This document shows, piece after piece, positions 62,445 to 64,000 of a DNA stretch of 64,000 bases. Numbering within the stretch: position 1 is the first letter of the stretch; each line of letters starts with the position of its first letter. Where the stretch lies: assembly GCF_009831625.1 (NCBI RefSeq), contig NZ_WUUS01000006.1:186001-250000 (forward strand), read 5' to 3'. The DNA is from Halobaculum saliterrae (lineage in GTDB: Archaea > Halobacteriota > Halobacteria > Halobacteriales > Haloferacaceae). Made by a program: the position numbers and the translations under genes. The notes under the pieces are model-generated. The model did not search any database. It was not told the DNA's origin and worked only from the letters and a program-made list of their open reading frames with translations.

Positions 62445-63005
62445 TCACCCGACGCGCTCGTTCTCGCCGTCGTCGCCGCGTCGCCAGCGGGCGACCTCGG
62501 CGCCGCAGTCCGCACAGACGGTGACCAACTGCGACTCGTCGTCGGGGGCGCGCTCGATGCTCACCGGCCGCTCCCGGCCGCACTCCGGACAGTCGTCGCG
62601 CTTCAACTGCTCGCCGTACGCCAGCGGAGCGCCCAGCGCGAGCGCGGTCACGCGCTCGCCGCCCTCCTCGGTGCGGTTCCACCCCCGCTGGAACTGTCCC
62701 GGGGGGATCCGGATCGCCTCCATCGGCCCGACCTCGATCTCCCGGCGTTCCGCGTGGTCGCCCGCGTCGACGAACTCGCCGTCCTCCGGCTCGGGACCGA
62801 CGACCCACGTCGCCGTCCCCGAGAGCACGACGAACACCTCCTCCTGGACCTCGTGGTTGTGGTACGCGAACGCGAACGAGTCGCCGGGCGCGAGCTCGTA
62901 GTAGTTGATCGCCACGTCCGCACAGCCGAGCGGGTCGGTGAGGTGGCGCATCACCGCCGCCGGCTGCAGCGAGTTGTCGAGGTCGTCGACGACGACGTGA
63001 TCCAT
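62445..63005 (-). CDS. Cupin-zinc ribbon protein
   Basis: 186 aa from ATG 63005 (MDHVVVDDLDNSLQPAAVMR). A single cupin barrel at about 30-125: FAFAYHNHEVQEEVFVVLSG, TATWVVGPE, then AIRIPPGQFQRGWNRTEEGG, with metal-binding His/Glu of the first cupin motif (HNHEVQEE). The C-terminus adds CPECGRERP ... VCADCGAEV, a two-CxxC zinc ribbon. Cupin alone is common in haloarchaea; the ribbon suggests protein or nucleic-acid contact. Ligand unknown. Confidence 0.8.
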   Translation of the reverse strand: MDHVVVDDLDNSLQPAAVMRHLTDPLGCADVAINYYELAPGDSFAFAYHNHEVQEEVFVVLSGTATWVVGPEPEDGEFVDAGDHAERREIEVGPMEAIRIPPGQFQRGWNRTEEGGERVTALALGAPLAYGEQLKRDDCPECGRERPVSIERAPDDESQLVTVCADCGAEVARWRRGDDGENERVG

Positions 63006-63133
63006 ACGGTGACGAGCCGCACGGACGGACAAAAGCGCGCGGGTCCCGGCCGCCGCCCGCCGCCGGCGACGCGGCCACCGAGGGGTTCGATCGGAACCGA
63101 AACCCATACTCGCGGTCCGACGCTCGGGCGCGT

Positions 63134-64000
63134 ATGGACGAGGCGACCGCGTTCGCGCCGGGACACGTCACCGCCTTCTTCGCGCCGTACCCCGACCGCG
63201 ACCCGGTCCGATCCGGCTCACGAGGTGCCGGCATCGCGCTCTCCGACGGCGTCGAGGTGACCGTCACCCCGGCCGCCGCAGGGGAGCCGGATCGACCGGA
63301 CGACGCCGGCCTCGCGTCGCTCGAACTCGACGGCGCCGCCGCCGAGATGGAGCCGGTGAGCCGCGTGCTCGCGGAACTGAACGTCGCCGCCGAGGTCGAG
63401 GTCGACAGCGACGTGCCCGTCGGCGCCGGGTTCGGGGTCTCCGGGGCGGCCGCGCTGGGGACCGCGCTGGCGGCGAACGCCGCCTTCGACCTGGACCGCT
63501 CGGAGAACGACCTCGTTCGGGTCGCCCACGCGGCCGAGGCCGCCGCGGGCACCGGCCTCGGCGACGTGGTCGGGCAGTTCCGCGGCGGCCTCCCGGTCCG
63601 GCTGGAGCCGGGCGCGCCGGGCTACGGCCGCATGGACGGCGTGCCGGCCCGCCCCCGGATCGAGTACGTCTCCTTCGGCGAGCTGTCGACCGAGCGGGTG
63701 CTCGGCGGCGACCTCGATCCCGTCCGCGAGGCGGGCGAGGCGGCCCTGACGCGACTGATGCGCGCGCCCGACGAGCTGGAACTGTTCGCGGCCGGTCGGG
63801 AGTTCGCCGGCGAGGCGGGCCTGCTGGTGCCCGAGGTCGCCGAGGCGGTCGAGGCGGTGGAAGCGGAGGGCGGGCTCGCGTCGATGGCGATGCTCGGGCG
63901 CACGGTGTACGCGCTCGGCACGGGGCTCTCGGACGCCGGCTACGACACCGAGGCGTGTCCGGTCCACCCGACCGGCGCGACGCTGCGGACCGAGGGGTAG
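63134..64000 (+). CDS. Pantoate kinase
   Basis: 288 aa, ending exactly at the window edge with its stop codon. GHMP-kinase fold of the archaeal PoK group: TAFAPGHVTAFFAPYPDRDP (N-terminal signature), DVPVGAGFGVSGAAALGTAL (phosphate loop), then GTGLGDVVGQFRGGLPVRLE (typical of PoK). It phosphorylates pantoate in the archaeal route to coenzyme A, with phosphopantothenate synthetase as partner (not in the window). Divergent from the cupin gene (128 bp between starts). Confidence 0.9.
   Translation: MDEATAFAPGHVTAFFAPYPDRDPVRSGSRGAGIALSDGVEVTVTPAAAGEPDRPDDAGLASLELDGAAAEMEPVSRVLAELNVAAEVEVDSDVPVGAGFGVSGAAALGTALAANAAFDLDRSENDLVRVAHAAEAAAGTGLGDVVGQFRGGLPVRLEPGAPGYGRMDGVPARPRIEYVSFGELSTERVLGGDLDPVREAGEAALTRLMRAPDELELFAAGREFAGEAGLLVPEVAEAVEAVEAEGGLASMAMLGRTVYALGTGLSDAGYDTEACPVHPTGATLRTEG

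Overview
The window is chromosomal DNA from a haloarchaeon. The signs are very high GC with strong GC at third codon positions, acidic proteins, leaderless-type TATA promoters, an archaeal S-layer glycoprotein with a PGF-CTERM tail, geranylgeranylglyceryl phosphate synthase, SRP19, Gar1 and pantoate kinase. The base composition and gene set fit the Haloferacales (Halorubrum-like), but the genus is inference.

Layout. (A) 1-8.4 kb: a decayed low-complexity frame, an OGG-like HhH protein, then a sugar-nucleotide block holding a UDP-sulfoquinovose synthase (SQD1/Agl3 type), two more SDR epimerases, a TrmB-type regulator, a 44-aa protein, a GlmU-like nucleotidyltransferase and GlmS. Two near-identical palindromes of the haloarchaeal TrmB type, TACT-N8-GAGTA, sit at the starts of both forward transcription units and bracket the regulator gene. 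(B) 8.4-18.5 kb: a lower-GC cell-surface glycan cassette with an acyltransferase, a Wzx-like flippase, an alkaline-phosphatase-superfamily protein, an HprK-like ATPase, a zinc ribbon-methyltransferase-kinase fusion, a GT2 and two GT4 enzymes. Its left edge lies inside glmS, which looks like a recombinant gene; its right edge abuts a glmU pseudogene with one nonsense codon and two frameshifts. (C) 20-24 kb: the S-layer glycoprotein gene with a long leader, next to archaeosortase artA. (D) 24-27 kb: dph5, a small winged-helix regulator, tRNA-Thr(CGT) with partial copies of its 3' end, and trm5. (E) 27-40 kb: a tightly overlapping cobalamin assembly and salvage operon (cobT, cbiA, HAD, cbiB, cobS, cobY, cobD, cbiZ, cobO, cbiP) and the btuFCD transporter. 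(F) 40-64 kb: housekeeping and accessory genes: srp19, gar1, gatB, a MATE exporter, znuABC, several hydrolases, topA, a hairpin-rich intergenic region, GGGP synthase, a histidine kinase, aspS, a cupin and pantoate kinase.

How it fits together. Blocks A-C form a surface-glycan and S-layer locus: nucleotide sugars are made in A under probable TrmB control, glycan is built, modified and flipped by B, and the acceptor S-layer protein and the enzyme that anchors it are in C. No oligosaccharyltransferase (AglB) gene is in the window, so the N-glycan assignment is inference. The most novel-looking points are the mosaic glmS border, the WbdD-like methyltransferase-kinase fusion, the paired TrmB operators, and a run of at least eight perfect 3-nt-loop hairpins at 57.1-57.4 kb.
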